Positions 36,517-45,565 of a stretch of 64,000 nt of DNA are shown piece after piece. The stretch is from Cupriavidus sp. YR651 (GTDB lineage Bacteria > Pseudomonadota > Gammaproteobacteria > Burkholderiales > Burkholderiaceae): NCBI RefSeq assembly GCF_900101625.1, contig NZ_FMYZ01000005.1, positions 372,001-436,000 on the forward strand, in the 5' to 3' direction. The first letter of the stretch is position 1; each line of letters starts with the position of its first letter. The notes beneath the pieces are model-generated. The model saw nothing but the letters and a program-made list of their open reading frames with translations, was not told the DNA's origin and did no database searches. Made by a program: the position numbers and the translations under genes.

Positions 36517-38604
36517 ATGACCGTGACCAACGAACGCGCCAACAATCCACTGCTGGATTTTTCCGACCTCCCGCGCTTTGCGGAGATTCGGCCCGAGCAC
36601 ATCGCCCCGGCCCTGGACGTGCTGCTGGCCGATGCACAGGCCGCCGTCGACCGTACCGAAGATCCCGCCACGCCGGCCACCTGGGCCAGCGCGGTGGAAG
36701 CGCTGGAAACCGCCACCGAACCGCTGGGCCGTGCCTGGGGCGTGGTGGGCCATCTGAGCGCCGTCGCCGATACGCCGGAATTGCGCAAGGCCCATACGGA
36801 CAACCTGCCTCGCATGACCGAGTTCTGGTCGTCGCTGGGTCAGAGCCTGGCGCTGTACGAGAAATACAAGGCCGTGGCCGCCGGTCCGGAATTCGCCGGC
36901 CTGTCGCCCGCGCGCAAGCAACTGCTGGAAAACGAGCTGCGCGGCTTCCGCCTGGGCGGCGCGGAGCTGCCAGAGGACCAGAAGCCCCGTTTCGCCGAGA
37001 TCCAGGAGCAGCAGGCGCAACTGTCGAAGGCATTCTCCGATCACGTGCTGGACGCCACCAACGCCTACGGCCTGATCATCGAGGACGAATCACGCCTGTC
37101 CGGCATTCCTGCGGATGCGAAAGAAGCCGCCGCGCTGGCCGCCCAGAAGGACGGCAAGACCGGCTGGAAGTTCACGCTGCATTTTCCGTCGTACTTCCCC
37201 GTGCTGCAGTACGCCGATGACCGCGCGCTGCGCCAGACCATGTATGAGGCCAGCGTCACGCGCGCGTCCGAGCTGGGCCAGCAGTATGGCAACGGCCAGG
37301 CCGACTGGGACAACACCGCCAACATGCGCGAACAGCTGACGCTGCGCCGCGAGGAAGCCCGCATGCTGGGCTACAACAACTTCGGCGAAGTCTCGCTCGT
37401 GCCGAAGATGGCCGAGTCCCCCGCCGAAGTCCTGAAATTCCTCGACGAGCTGGCGGATCGCGCCCGGCCCTACGCGGAAAAGGACTGGGCTGAATTGCGC
37501 AAATTCGCCGCCGACGAACTCGGCCTGTCCGAGCTGAAACCGTGGGACGTGGCCTATGCCTCCGAGAAGCTGCGCCAGCAGCGTTATTCGTTCTCGGACG
37601 ACGAAGTCAAGCAGTACCTGCAGGAGCCCAAGGTCCTGGAAGGCCTGTTCGGGGTGGTCGAAAAGCTGTTTTCCGTCCGCATCCTTCCGGACGAAGCGCA
37701 GACGTGGCACAAGGACGTGCGCTTCTATCGCGTGGTGTCGCCGCAAGGCGCACTGCTGGCGCAGTTCTACTTCGATCTCTACGCGCGCGAAGGCAAGCGG
37801 GGCGGCGCCTGGATGGACGACGCCCGCGGCCGCAAGGAACGTGACGACGGCACCGTGCAAACGCCGGTGGCCTATCTGACCTGCAATTTCACTGCACCTG
37901 TGGGTGGCAGGCCCGCGCTGTTCACGCACGACGAAGTCATCACGCTGTTCCATGAGTTTGGCCACGGCCTGCATCACATGCTGACGCAGGTGGGAGACCT
38001 GGGCGTGTCCGGCATCAACGGCGTGGAATGGGATGCGGTGGAGCTGCCATCGCAGTTCATGGAGAACTTCTGCTGGGAGTACGAGGTGCTGGCCGAGATG
38101 ACCGCCCACGTGGACACCGGCCTGCCGCTGCCGCGCGCGCTGTTCGACCGCATGCTGGCCGCCAGGAATTTCCAGAACGGCATGATGACGCTGCGCCAGA
38201 TCGTGTACTCGTCGTTCGACATGCACCTGCACACCGACTACGAGCCGCAAGGCAAGACGTCCGTGCTGGAGCTGTCACGCGAGATCAACGACCGCAAGCA
38301 CGTCGTGCCGCAGTCGCCGCTGTCGCGCTGGCCGAATACGTTCAGCCACGTCTTTGCGGGGGGTTACGCGGCCGGCTACTACAGCTACAAGTGGGCCGAG
38401 GTGCTGTCCGCCGATGTCTACGCCGCGTTCGAGGAGGCCAGCCAGCTTTCCGGCAGCGTCCTCGACAGCGAAACCGGCGAGCGCTATCGCCGCGAGATCC
38501 TGTCGGTGGGTGGCAGCCGCCCGGCGATGGAATCGTTCGTGGCCTTCCGGGGCCGCGCGCCGCAGATCGACGCCTTGCTGCGGCACGGAGGCATGGCAGC
38601 CTAA
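36517..38604 (+). CDS. prlC: Oligopeptidase A (M3 metallopeptidase)
   Basis: A 695-residue cytoplasmic zinc peptidase that degrades signal peptides and other oligopeptides. The zinc site is complete: His479-Glu480-x-x-His483 (HEFGHGLHH) and Glu509 (AVELPSQ). The length matches OpdA/PrlC. ATG 36517 (MTVTNERANNPLL) is preferred; an in-frame ATG at 36469 would add 16 residues. The next gene follows 39 bases later. Confidence 0.95.
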   Translation: MTVTNERANNPLLDFSDLPRFAEIRPEHIAPALDVLLADAQAAVDRTEDPATPATWASAVEALETATEPLGRAWGVVGHLSAVADTPELRKAHTDNLPRMTEFWSSLGQSLALYEKYKAVAAGPEFAGLSPARKQLLENELRGFRLGGAELPEDQKPRFAEIQEQQAQLSKAFSDHVLDATNAYGLIIEDESRLSGIPADAKEAAALAAQKDGKTGWKFTLHFPSYFPVLQYADDRALRQTMYEASVTRASELGQQYGNGQADWDNTANMREQLTLRREEARMLGYNNFGEVSLVPKMAESPAEVLKFLDELADRARPYAEKDWAELRKFAADELGLSELKPWDVAYASEKLRQQRYSFSDDEVKQYLQEPKVLEGLFGVVEKLFSVRILPDEAQTWHKDVRFYRVVSPQGALLAQFYFDLYAREGKRGGAWMDDARGRKERDDGTVQTPVAYLTCNFTAPVGGRPALFTHDEVITLFHEFGHGLHHMLTQVGDLGVSGINGVEWDAVELPSQFMENFCWEYEVLAEMTAHVDTGLPLPRALFDRMLAARNFQNGMMTLRQIVYSSFDMHLHTDYEPQGKTSVLELSREINDRKHVVPQSPLSRWPNTFSHVFAGGYAAGYYSYKWAEVLSADVYAAFEEASQLSGSVLDSETGERYRREILSVGGSRPAMESFVAFRGRAPQIDALLRHGGMAA

Positions 38605-38643
38605 GCAGAGTCACCGTCAGCCAACATCCCGGGCGCCCGGCTC

Positions 38644-39051
38644 ATGAACATTCCTTTCCCAATCCGCAAGGAGTGTCCGCCGGGTGCCTGCGTCTGCAAT
38701 CGCGAGGCGCTGCTGGAAGATCCGAACGCCGACCTCCGCATCCTCCAGCTGACCCAGCAGGAGGAGAAAAAGCTGATCGACCGGCTGGAGCAGGTATCGA
38801 CCCTGGCGGAACTCAGGCGGATGGAGGATCGCATGCAGGCGTTGCTGGGCATCGTGATCACGATTACGCCCAGTGCCAACGAAGTCCGCACCACGCGCGG
38901 CTTCCGCATCGAACTGGCCGACCAGCCGGGGCTTTGCCGCAAGACCCGGCAGGCCATTCCGGCGGCGATCCGGCGCAGCATGGAATCCCACCCGGAAATC
39001 GCGTATGAGATCCTCGACCAACGGGATCTGCTGGGCGGCTCGCCCCCGTGA
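38644..39051 (+). CDS. Uncharacterised 135-residue protein with Cys cluster
   Basis: I do not recognise the family. The N-terminus carries four Cys in the first 18 residues (KECPPGACVCNRE), a possible metal or redox site. A charged helical middle part (about 30-75) and a compact C-terminal part follow. It lies between prlC and xthA on the same strand with short gaps, which supports a real gene; no Shine-Dalgarno is obvious. Confidence 0.65.
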   Translation: MNIPFPIRKECPPGACVCNREALLEDPNADLRILQLTQQEEKKLIDRLEQVSTLAELRRMEDRMQALLGIVITITPSANEVRTTRGFRIELADQPGLCRKTRQAIPAAIRRSMESHPEIAYEILDQRDLLGGSPP

Positions 39052-39082
39052 ACAAGACCGACAAACAGCGACTGAGTAGAAC

Positions 39083-39880
39083 ATGAGAATCGCAAGCTGG
39101 AACGTCAACTCCCTGAAAGTCCGCCTGCCGCAAGTGCTGCAATGGCTGTCCGCGCAGGACGCCGCGGGCACGCCTGTCGACGCCTTGTGCCTGCAGGAAC
39201 TGAAGCTTCCTGACGACAAATACCCGCTGGCCGAACTGGAGGCCGCCGGCTTCCACAGCGTCTTTACCGGGCAGAAGACCTACAACGGCGTGGCGATCGT
39301 CGCACGGGACGGTGCCATGCCGGCTGCCGCCGATGTGGTCCGCAATATCCCCGGCTACGAGGACGCCCAGCAGCGCGTGATCGCCGCCACCTATGGCGAT
39401 GTGCGCCTGATCAGCGCCTACTTCCCCAACGGGCAATCGCTCGATTCGGACAAGTTCGTCTACAAGCTCGACTGGCTGCAGGCCATGACCAGATGGCTGC
39501 GCGAGGAAATGGCGCGCTACCCGAAGCTGGCGCTGCTCGGCGACTTCAACATCGCCCCGGAGGACCGCGATGTCCACGATCCGGCCAAGTGGGTCGGCCA
39601 GAACCTGGTGTCGCCGCAGGAACGCGACGCCTTCAAGGCGCTGATCGATCTCGGCCTGATCGATTCCTTCCGCATGTTCGACCAGCCCGAGAAGATGTTC
39701 TCGTGGTGGGACTACCGGATGATGGGATTCCGCCGCAACGCCGGCCTGCGGATCGACCACATCCTGCTATCGGCCGAACTGGCGAAGCGGTGCAGCACCT
39801 GCGGCATCGACAAGGAGCCGCGCCGCTGGGAGCAGCCGTCCGACCATACGCCTGTGGTGGCAACGCTCGCGCTCGACTGA
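39083..39880 (+). CDS. xthA: Exodeoxyribonuclease III
   Basis: A 265-residue AP endonuclease/3' exonuclease of base excision repair. Motifs are Asn7 (SWNVNS), Glu39 (LCLQELKL), GDFNIAPEDRD, GLRIDHIL and the C-terminal SDHTPV. The stop is 4 bases before the SulP gene. Confidence 0.96.
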   Translation: MRIASWNVNSLKVRLPQVLQWLSAQDAAGTPVDALCLQELKLPDDKYPLAELEAAGFHSVFTGQKTYNGVAIVARDGAMPAAADVVRNIPGYEDAQQRVIAATYGDVRLISAYFPNGQSLDSDKFVYKLDWLQAMTRWLREEMARYPKLALLGDFNIAPEDRDVHDPAKWVGQNLVSPQERDAFKALIDLGLIDSFRMFDQPEKMFSWWDYRMMGFRRNAGLRIDHILLSAELAKRCSTCGIDKEPRRWEQPSDHTPVVATLALD

Positions 39881-39884
39881 GCCG

Positions 39885-41750
39885 ATGACCGCGACCGCCA
39901 CCTCGCCGGATTCCCGCAATCGCCTGACTCGCCTGTTTCCCTGGCGCAGCCGGGTCACGCCGGCCACGCTGCGCACCGATCTGATTGCCGGCCTGCTCGG
40001 TGCCGTGCTGGTACTGCCGCAGGGCGTGGCGTTTGCCACATTGGCCGGACTGCCGCCGCAATACGGCATCTATACAGCGGTCATTCCCTGCATCGTAGCG
40101 GCCCTCTTCGGGTCGAGCTGGCATGTGATGTCCGGGCCGACCAATGCCAACTCGCTGGCATTGTTTGCGATGCTGAGTCCGGTCGCATTTGCAGGTAGCC
40201 CGGCCTATATCGCGCTGGCGCTGGCCGTGACGATGCTGGTGGGGGTATTGCAACTGGCCGTGGGTGCGCTGCGGCTGGGATCGCTGGCCAACTTCATTTC
40301 ACCGTCGGTATTGCTGGGGTTTACTTGCGGCGCGGCGACGCTGATCGGGCTCTACGCACTGAAGGATCTGTTCGGGCTGGCCGTGCCGACCGGCACCAGC
40401 GCGTTCGGCGTGGTGCGCTTCCTCTTCGATAATTTCCAGACCGTCAACGGGAGCGCAGTGATCGTCGGCGCGGTCACGCTGGCCGTGACGCTGGTGTCCC
40501 GCCGGTTTTCGCGCCGGCTGCCGTTCATGCTGATCGGCCTGCTGGCCGGCTATGGCGTGGCACTGGTGCTGAACACTTCCGGCTGGGCGGGCGCGCAGCA
40601 TGTGAATGTGGTCGGCCCGATTCCCTCGGCCATCCCGCCTTTCGGCGTGCCGGACATCAACTGGCGCACCGTCCCGGACCTGCTCGGCATTGCCGCGGCA
40701 CTGACGATCGTTGCACTGGGACAATCGATCTCGATTGCCAAGGCGGTGGCGCTGCGCTCCGGCCAGCATATCGACGCCAATCGCGAGTTCATCGGCCAGG
40801 GCCTGTCGAACATCGCCGGCGGCCTGTTCTCGAGCTATATCTCGTGCGGGTCGCTGAATCGCTCGATGCCCAACTTCGAGGCCGGCGCGCAAACCCCGCT
40901 GGCGAGCGTGTTCTCCGCGCTGCTGCTGGTCGTGCTGGTCACGGTCAGCGCGCCGTTGCTGGCGCAGATTCCGATGGCGGCCATCGCCGCCATGCTCATG
41001 CTCGTCGCCTGGGGATTGTTTGACTTCGCCCGCCTGCACCGCATCGCGCGGCTTTCGCGCACGGAGTTCGCCATCGCCGTGGGCACTTTCATCGCCACGC
41101 TGGCGATTCGGCTGGAGATGGCGGTGCTGCTCGGCACAATCCTGTCCCTCGTCGCCTATCTCTATCGCACTTCTCGCCCGGCCGTGCGCAGCCTGGTCCC
41201 GGACGCCGACGATCCGGGCCGCCGATTCACGCCGCTGGACGAACTGCGTCGACCGCAACCGGAATGCCCGCAGCTGAAACTGCTGCGCATGGAAGGCGCG
41301 ATCTACTTCGGCGCCGTCCAGTACGTGACGGACCGGCTGCACTGGCTACGCACCGTCAACGCCAACCAGAAACATCTGCTGGCGATGACCAAGAGCATGA
41401 ACTTCATCGACCTGGCCGGTGCCGAGATGTGGGAAGCCGAACTCGTCGAGCGGCGTGCAACCGGCGGCGGCCTCTACTTCCACCGCCCGCGCACGCAAGT
41501 GCTGGAGACCTGGGAGCAAACCGGTTTCATGGAGAAGCTCGGCCGCGACCACATCTTCCCGACCAAGCGGCAAGCACTGCACACGATCATCGCGACGCTG
41601 TCGCCCGAAATCTGCGCGCAGTGTCATGTGCGCATCTTCGAGGAATGCGCACACCGGCCGGGGGGCGCACAGGCGCCCATGCCAGAGGCGCCGGAGACCC
41701 AGGACACACCCGAGACGCGGGACACGCCAGACACGACTCGGGCTGCCTGA
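39885..41750 (+). CDS. SulP-family anion transporter with STAS domain
   Basis: A 621-residue permease with about ten to twelve hydrophobic segments and the SulP motif PQGVAFATLAGLPPQYGIYT, ending in a cytoplasmic STAS domain (about 465-560) and an acidic/Pro-Thr-rich tail. It may move sulfate, bicarbonate or another anion. It begins 4 bases after xthA, so they are cotranscribed, although their functions look unrelated. Confidence 0.92.
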   Translation: MTATATSPDSRNRLTRLFPWRSRVTPATLRTDLIAGLLGAVLVLPQGVAFATLAGLPPQYGIYTAVIPCIVAALFGSSWHVMSGPTNANSLALFAMLSPVAFAGSPAYIALALAVTMLVGVLQLAVGALRLGSLANFISPSVLLGFTCGAATLIGLYALKDLFGLAVPTGTSAFGVVRFLFDNFQTVNGSAVIVGAVTLAVTLVSRRFSRRLPFMLIGLLAGYGVALVLNTSGWAGAQHVNVVGPIPSAIPPFGVPDINWRTVPDLLGIAAALTIVALGQSISIAKAVALRSGQHIDANREFIGQGLSNIAGGLFSSYISCGSLNRSMPNFEAGAQTPLASVFSALLLVVLVTVSAPLLAQIPMAAIAAMLMLVAWGLFDFARLHRIARLSRTEFAIAVGTFIATLAIRLEMAVLLGTILSLVAYLYRTSRPAVRSLVPDADDPGRRFTPLDELRRPQPECPQLKLLRMEGAIYFGAVQYVTDRLHWLRTVNANQKHLLAMTKSMNFIDLAGAEMWEAELVERRATGGGLYFHRPRTQVLETWEQTGFMEKLGRDHIFPTKRQALHTIIATLSPEICAQCHVRIFEECAHRPGGAQAPMPEAPETQDTPETRDTPDTTRAA

Positions 41751-41869
41751 CTACGGCAACCGTCGAACACCAAAACGCCGAAAGAGAGAAAACGGGTAGG
41801 ACAGATACGCGCCGGCCGATCCGCGGGGAGCCCGGACCGAAGCCGGCGGCGGAGGGTTGTTCTCGTCGC

Positions 41870-42136
41870 TCAGACTGGCGCCACGTGGGCGCGCTTGACG
41901 ACGACCGGCTGGGGTACGCCCTGCTCGATCAGTACCACCGCCGCGCGTTCGATCGTCTCGCGGCCTGCGCGAAACGCTTCTTCGAGCGACAGCACCTGGT
42001 CGGCACTGAAGCCTTCCCACAGCGCCTCACGCGTGACCACGCATGTCACTTGTTCACCATCGACAATCGCGTGGAACAGCAGGCCCTCATTATTGATGTC
42101 GTAGCGCTCTTGCTCTTGGAATTTGATTTCCATCAT
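41870..42136 (-). CDS. DUF1488-type small protein
   Basis: An 88-residue protein starting MMEIKFQEQERYDINNEGLLFHAIVDGEQVTCVVTREAL, which fits the DUF1488 family: an antiparallel strand part with one Cys, then a helical C-terminus. GGAGG lies upstream of the ATG. No function is known. An in-frame upstream extension exists but has no family similarity. Confidence 0.75.
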   Translation of the reverse strand: MMEIKFQEQERYDINNEGLLFHAIVDGEQVTCVVTREALWEGFSADQVLSLEEAFRAGRETIERAAVVLIEQGVPQPVVVKRAHVAPV

Positions 42137-42391
42137 CACAGCCCTCCATATGCAAGTGGAGAAGCATCCTAACATGGCTCGGCGGAAATCGTCTTCGTTC
42201 CCCTGCACGGCGCCATGCGAATGCGATTCGTCTGAATGACCCGCAGGACACGACACAAGTTCCTCGCCACATGGGTCTTCCGGAGCATCGTCGCAAGCAT
42301 GTATGTCAGGGTCGTGAGCGTCGCTTCGAAACGGCTCGCGCACCGACGCGGTGCCACGCACGCGCTCATTGCGAAACACTGCACCAAGCGT

Positions 42392-42419
42392 TTGACAAAG
42401 TCGAAAATGATGATAGAAT
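42392..42419 (+). promoter_or_regulatory. Promoter of tRNA-Lys copy 1
   Basis: TTGACA (42392-42397), 16-base spacer, TAGAAT (42414-42419), near consensus. Confidence 0.8.
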
Positions 42420-42432
42420 CTCGTTCTTCGTT

Positions 42433-42508
42433 GGGGCGTTAGCTCAGTTGGTAGAGCAGCGGACTCTTAATCCGTAGGTCGAGTGTTCGAGTCACTCACG
42501 CCCCACCA
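42433..42508 (+). tRNA. tRNA-Lys (CTT), copy 1
   Basis: A 76-base cloverleaf with CCA. Acceptor GGGGCGT/ACGCCCC; the anticodon loop CTCTTAA gives CTT, decoding AAG. An identical copy lies 2729 bases downstream. Confidence 0.96.
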
Positions 42509-42520
42509 GCGAATTCAGAA

Positions 42521-42553
42521 AAGGCCGGAAACAGCAATGTTTCCGGCCTTTTT
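42521..42553 (+). terminator. Terminator after tRNA-Lys copy 1
   Basis: A 13-bp stem AAGGCCGGAAACA with its complement, loop GCAA, followed by T. Confidence 0.85.
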
Positions 42554-42628
42554 GCATTCCGGGCTTTCCGGGGCGATTCGCCTTTCGGGGCGTGCCCCTC
42601 CGCCACCCCGATTCATGTGCCGCACGCA

Positions 42629-44020
42629 TCAAACCCCGGCATCGCGCGCGCGCTCGAACAGCGTGCACGCCAGGCGACGATGATCGCCCAGCACTTGCGG
42701 CAGGTCGGCCGTCAGCAACTGGCCATCGCGTACGACAACACGGCCATTGATGATGCTGGTCGACACATTGGCCGGCGTGCAGAACACCAGCGCCGCCACC
42801 AGGTCGTGGCCAGCGCCCGCGAAGCCGACCCCGGACATGTCGAAGGCGACGACATCGGCCGACATGCCCGGCACCAGCGCGCCGATGTCATCACGATTCA
42901 GCACGCGCGCGCCACCCAGCGTGGCGATCTCCAGTGCCTCCCGCGCGCTCATCGCGGCCGGGCCGTGACCCACCCGCTGCAGCAGCATGGCCTGGCGTGC
43001 CTCGCCCAGCATGTGCGCGCCGTCGTTCGACGCGCTGCCATCCACACCCAGCCCCACTGGCACGCCCGCGTCGCGCATCTTCCGGATTGGTGCGATGCCC
43101 GACGCCAGCCGCATGTTCGAGCACGGGCAGTGCGCCACGCCCGTGCCGGTGCGCGCGAACAATGCCACGCCTTCGTCGTCCAGCTTCACGCAGTGCGCAT
43201 GCCAGACATCGTGGCCGACCCAGCCGAGCTCCTCGGCATACTGCGCCGGCGTCAGGCCGAACTTTTCGCGCGAGTAAGCGATGTCGTTGTCGTTCTCCGC
43301 CAGGTGCGTATGAAGCGACACGCCAAAGTGGCGCGCCATGGTCGCCGATTCGCGCATCAGGTCGCGCGAAACGGAGAACGGCGAGCAAGGCGCCAGCACC
43401 ATGCGCAGCATCGAATGACGCGAGGCATCGTGGTACTGCTCGACCAGACGCTGGCTGTCGCGCAGGATCGCCGCCTCGGATTCGACCACCACGTCCGGCG
43501 GCAATCCACCCTGACTGCGGCCGACGCTCATGGACCCGCGCGCCGCGTGAAAGCGCATGCCCATCTGCCGCGCGGCATCGATCGAATCGTCCAGGCGCGA
43601 GCCGTTCGGGTACAGGTACAGGTGATCGCTGGTCGTTGTGCAGCCGGAAAGCATCAGCTCGGCCATGGCCGTCTGCGTGGAGACGCGAATCATCTCCGGC
43701 GTCAGGTGCGACCACAGCATGTACAGGTTGGTCAGCCACGAGAACAGTTCGGCATCCTGGGCGGCAGGCACGGCCCGCGTCAGGCTCTGGTACATGTGGT
43801 GATGCGTATTGACGAGCCCCGGCATGACCACGTGGCCACGCATGTCGATCACCTGGGCGCGGCCATCGTCCGCCAGTTGGCGATACCTGGCCGGCAGGTC
43901 GGCAGTCGGGCCGACCCATTCGATGGCAGGGCCGTCCGCGACAAGCGCGCCGTCCGCGATTTCGCGACGGTGGGCGTCCATGGTGACCAGGACATCAGCG
44001 TGCTGGAGGATCAGGGGCAT
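42629..44020 (-). CDS. 8-oxoguanine deaminase (amidohydrolase)
   Basis: A 463-residue metal-dependent hydrolase of the cytosine deaminase/TrzA group. Metal ligands: His73/His75 (NTHHHMYQ), HTHLAEND, the VWHAHCV region and GLGVDGSASNDG with the catalytic Asp. The sequence best matches the 8-oxoguanine deaminase subgroup, which converts 8-oxoguanine to urate; a related deaminase activity cannot be excluded. A LysR-type gene lies directly upstream on the same strand. Confidence 0.85.
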   Translation of the reverse strand: MPLILQHADVLVTMDAHRREIADGALVADGPAIEWVGPTADLPARYRQLADDGRAQVIDMRGHVVMPGLVNTHHHMYQSLTRAVPAAQDAELFSWLTNLYMLWSHLTPEMIRVSTQTAMAELMLSGCTTTSDHLYLYPNGSRLDDSIDAARQMGMRFHAARGSMSVGRSQGGLPPDVVVESEAAILRDSQRLVEQYHDASRHSMLRMVLAPCSPFSVSRDLMRESATMARHFGVSLHTHLAENDNDIAYSREKFGLTPAQYAEELGWVGHDVWHAHCVKLDDEGVALFARTGTGVAHCPCSNMRLASGIAPIRKMRDAGVPVGLGVDGSASNDGAHMLGEARQAMLLQRVGHGPAAMSAREALEIATLGGARVLNRDDIGALVPGMSADVVAFDMSGVGFAGAGHDLVAALVFCTPANVSTSIINGRVVVRDGQLLTADLPQVLGDHRRLACTLFERARDAGV

Positions 44021-44136
44021 GGCGGGCCGTGTGCAGTCGTTGTGAACACGCGGAGTCTACGTGTGGGAAACGACGGCGCCCAAGCACAGATTTTCGCCCT
44101 GGGTGTCCACAAATAGTGGACAAACCTCGTCCGCGG

Positions 44137-45036
44137 CTATCGGGACAGGCCGGCCAGCGCGCCGGCAACGGCGTCCGCCATCAACTCGCCGGCCGCAGTC
44201 AGCGGGCTGCGCACACGCGCCACCAGACGCAGGGTCTGCCGCTGCAGATCGCCATCGCGCAGTGGCACGAACACCACCGCGCCACGCGCGCGCTCTTCCA
44301 TGACATCCAGCGGGTTGAGCAACGCGATGCCGCCGCCGGCCGCGACGAGCCGCTGGATCAACACCACGGACGTCGATTCCACCGCAGGCACCACCTCGAT
44401 CGACTGCCGTGCGAAGGCATCGTCCACCAGCGCCCGGATCGACAGCGATGGCGCGGGCAGGATCAGCGGGTAGCCCGCGCACTCGGCCAGCAAGGCCGAC
44501 GACTGCGCCGCCAGCGGATGGCCCGGCGCCACGACCGCGCCGATCGACCACTCCCGGCGGGCGACCACACGAAAGGCCGCCACCTCCGGGAGGTCATAAC
44601 CGAGCCCGAGGTCGGCATCGCCCTGCTCCACCGCCGCAACGATGCCAGAGACCGGCAGATCCGCCACGCGCACAACAATACCCGGATGATGCTGACGGAA
44701 ATCGTGCACCAGCGACGGCATCAGCGAGCCCGCCAGGCCTGAGGTCGTCGCCACCGTCACCATCCCGCGCCGTGCGCCCTTGATCTCCGCGATGCGGGCG
44801 GATAGCGCGTCATGCTCGCGCAGCGTCTGCCGCACATGAGCCAGCACCATTTCGCCCAGCGGCGTCAGGTGCAATCGCTTGCGGATCCGGTCGAACAGGG
44901 GCGCGCCGAGTTCGGCTTCGAGGTCCAGGATCTGCCGGTTGATGGCAGTCGGCGCCACATGCAGGTGCTCCGCGGCACGGCGGATGGATCCGCGACGTAC
45001 CACCTCGTCGAGATAGCGGAGAACGCGAGCGTGCAT
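44137..45036 (-). CDS. LysR-family transcriptional regulator
   Basis: A 299-residue LysR protein: N-terminal helix-turn-helix (about 1-60, GSIRRAAEHLHVAPTAINRQI), C-terminal effector domain. It is in line with the deaminase gene (116 bases apart), rather than divergent as LysR genes often are, and lies between the two tRNA-Lys copies. Confidence 0.93.
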   Translation of the reverse strand: MHARVLRYLDEVVRRGSIRRAAEHLHVAPTAINRQILDLEAELGAPLFDRIRKRLHLTPLGEMVLAHVRQTLREHDALSARIAEIKGARRGMVTVATTSGLAGSLMPSLVHDFRQHHPGIVVRVADLPVSGIVAAVEQGDADLGLGYDLPEVAAFRVVARREWSIGAVVAPGHPLAAQSSALLAECAGYPLILPAPSLSIRALVDDAFARQSIEVVPAVESTSVVLIQRLVAAGGGIALLNPLDVMEERARGAVVFVPLRDGDLQRQTLRLVARVRSPLTAAGELMADAVAGALAGLSR

Positions 45037-45161
45037 GGGAGAACTGGCAACGCCAGAATCGAAAGTGGGCGCATTGTAATCCGCATGCGAATGTCGCGAG
45101 AAAAAGTGCGCGCAGGGGCTTGCGTCTCATTCGGTACCTTGCTAGAATTTCGTTCTTCGTT

Positions 45162-45237
45162 GGGGCGTTAGCTCAGTTGGTAGAGCAGCGGACTCTTAAT
45201 CCGTAGGTCGAGTGTTCGAGTCACTCACGCCCCACCA
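45162..45237 (+). tRNA. tRNA-Lys (CTT), copy 2
   Basis: Identical to copy 1 over its 76 bases, with CCA and CTT anticodon. Its -10 is conserved but its -35 is weaker. Confidence 0.96.
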
Positions 45238-45248
45238 GCGAATTCAGG

Positions 45249-45282
45249 AAAGGCCGGAAGCAGCAATGTTTCCGGCCTTTTT
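45249..45282 (+). terminator. Terminator after tRNA-Lys copy 2
   Basis: A 14-bp stem beginning AAAGGCCGGAAGCA with one G-T pair, loop GCAA, T run. Confidence 0.85.
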
Positions 45283-45297
45283 GTTTTCCGAAATTTT

Positions 45298-45328
45298 CCG
45301 AACGTTTTCCCGAACGTTTTCCCGAACG
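45298..45328. repeat. 12-base tandem repeat
   Basis: CCGAACGTTTTC at 45298-45309 and 45310-45321, then CCGAACG. Confidence 0.85.
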
Positions 45329-45529
45329 ATCTTGTAGCCTCGCGGGATGCCGGTTGCGCGCGATTTTGCTTCTGCGCTTCCAACGGCGCATTCCTGTGCC
45401 GTGCCCGCCGCCCGCGCGCTGCGCCGGGGCACGAATCGAAGCCTCCACGCCTCGATACCCGGGTTTCCCCGGGTTCTTCCCAATTCCGCCCCACCAGCTT
45501 TCACGGTTGAATGCCTGTCGACGCACACC

Positions 45530-45556
45530 ACGGAACGACGTTCCGTATCGCGGAAC
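45530..45556. promoter_or_regulatory. Operator-like cluster of three GTTCCG/CGGAAC half-sites
   Basis: CGGAAC-gac-GTTCCG-tatcg-CGGAAC forms two overlapping palindromes just before the Bug receptor gene. The pattern resembles sites of IclR-type regulators; the regulator is unknown. Confidence 0.6.
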
Positions 45557-45565
45557 CAAGAGTCG

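Larger units (their letters stand above)
42414..42553 (+). repeat. Duplicated tRNA-Lys transcription unit, copy 1
   Basis: A 140-base block from the -10 through tRNA and terminator recurs at 45143-45282 with only a few mismatches, none in the tRNA. Confidence 0.93.
45143..45282 (+). repeat. Duplicated tRNA-Lys transcription unit, copy 2
   Basis: Matches 42414-42553 in the same orientation. The homology starts at the -10 (TAGAAT); the -35 region differs (TTGCGT). Confidence 0.93.
45238..45565 (+). other. Region between tRNA-Lys copy 2 and the Bug receptor gene
   Basis: 328 bases with a terminator, a 12-base tandem repeat and an operator-like cluster near the end. No supported gene is seen. 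Confidence 0.6.

Noticed and set aside
45298..45328. Possible iteron set of a replication origin
   Set aside because: Only two and a half units, without DnaA boxes or a replication gene nearby.
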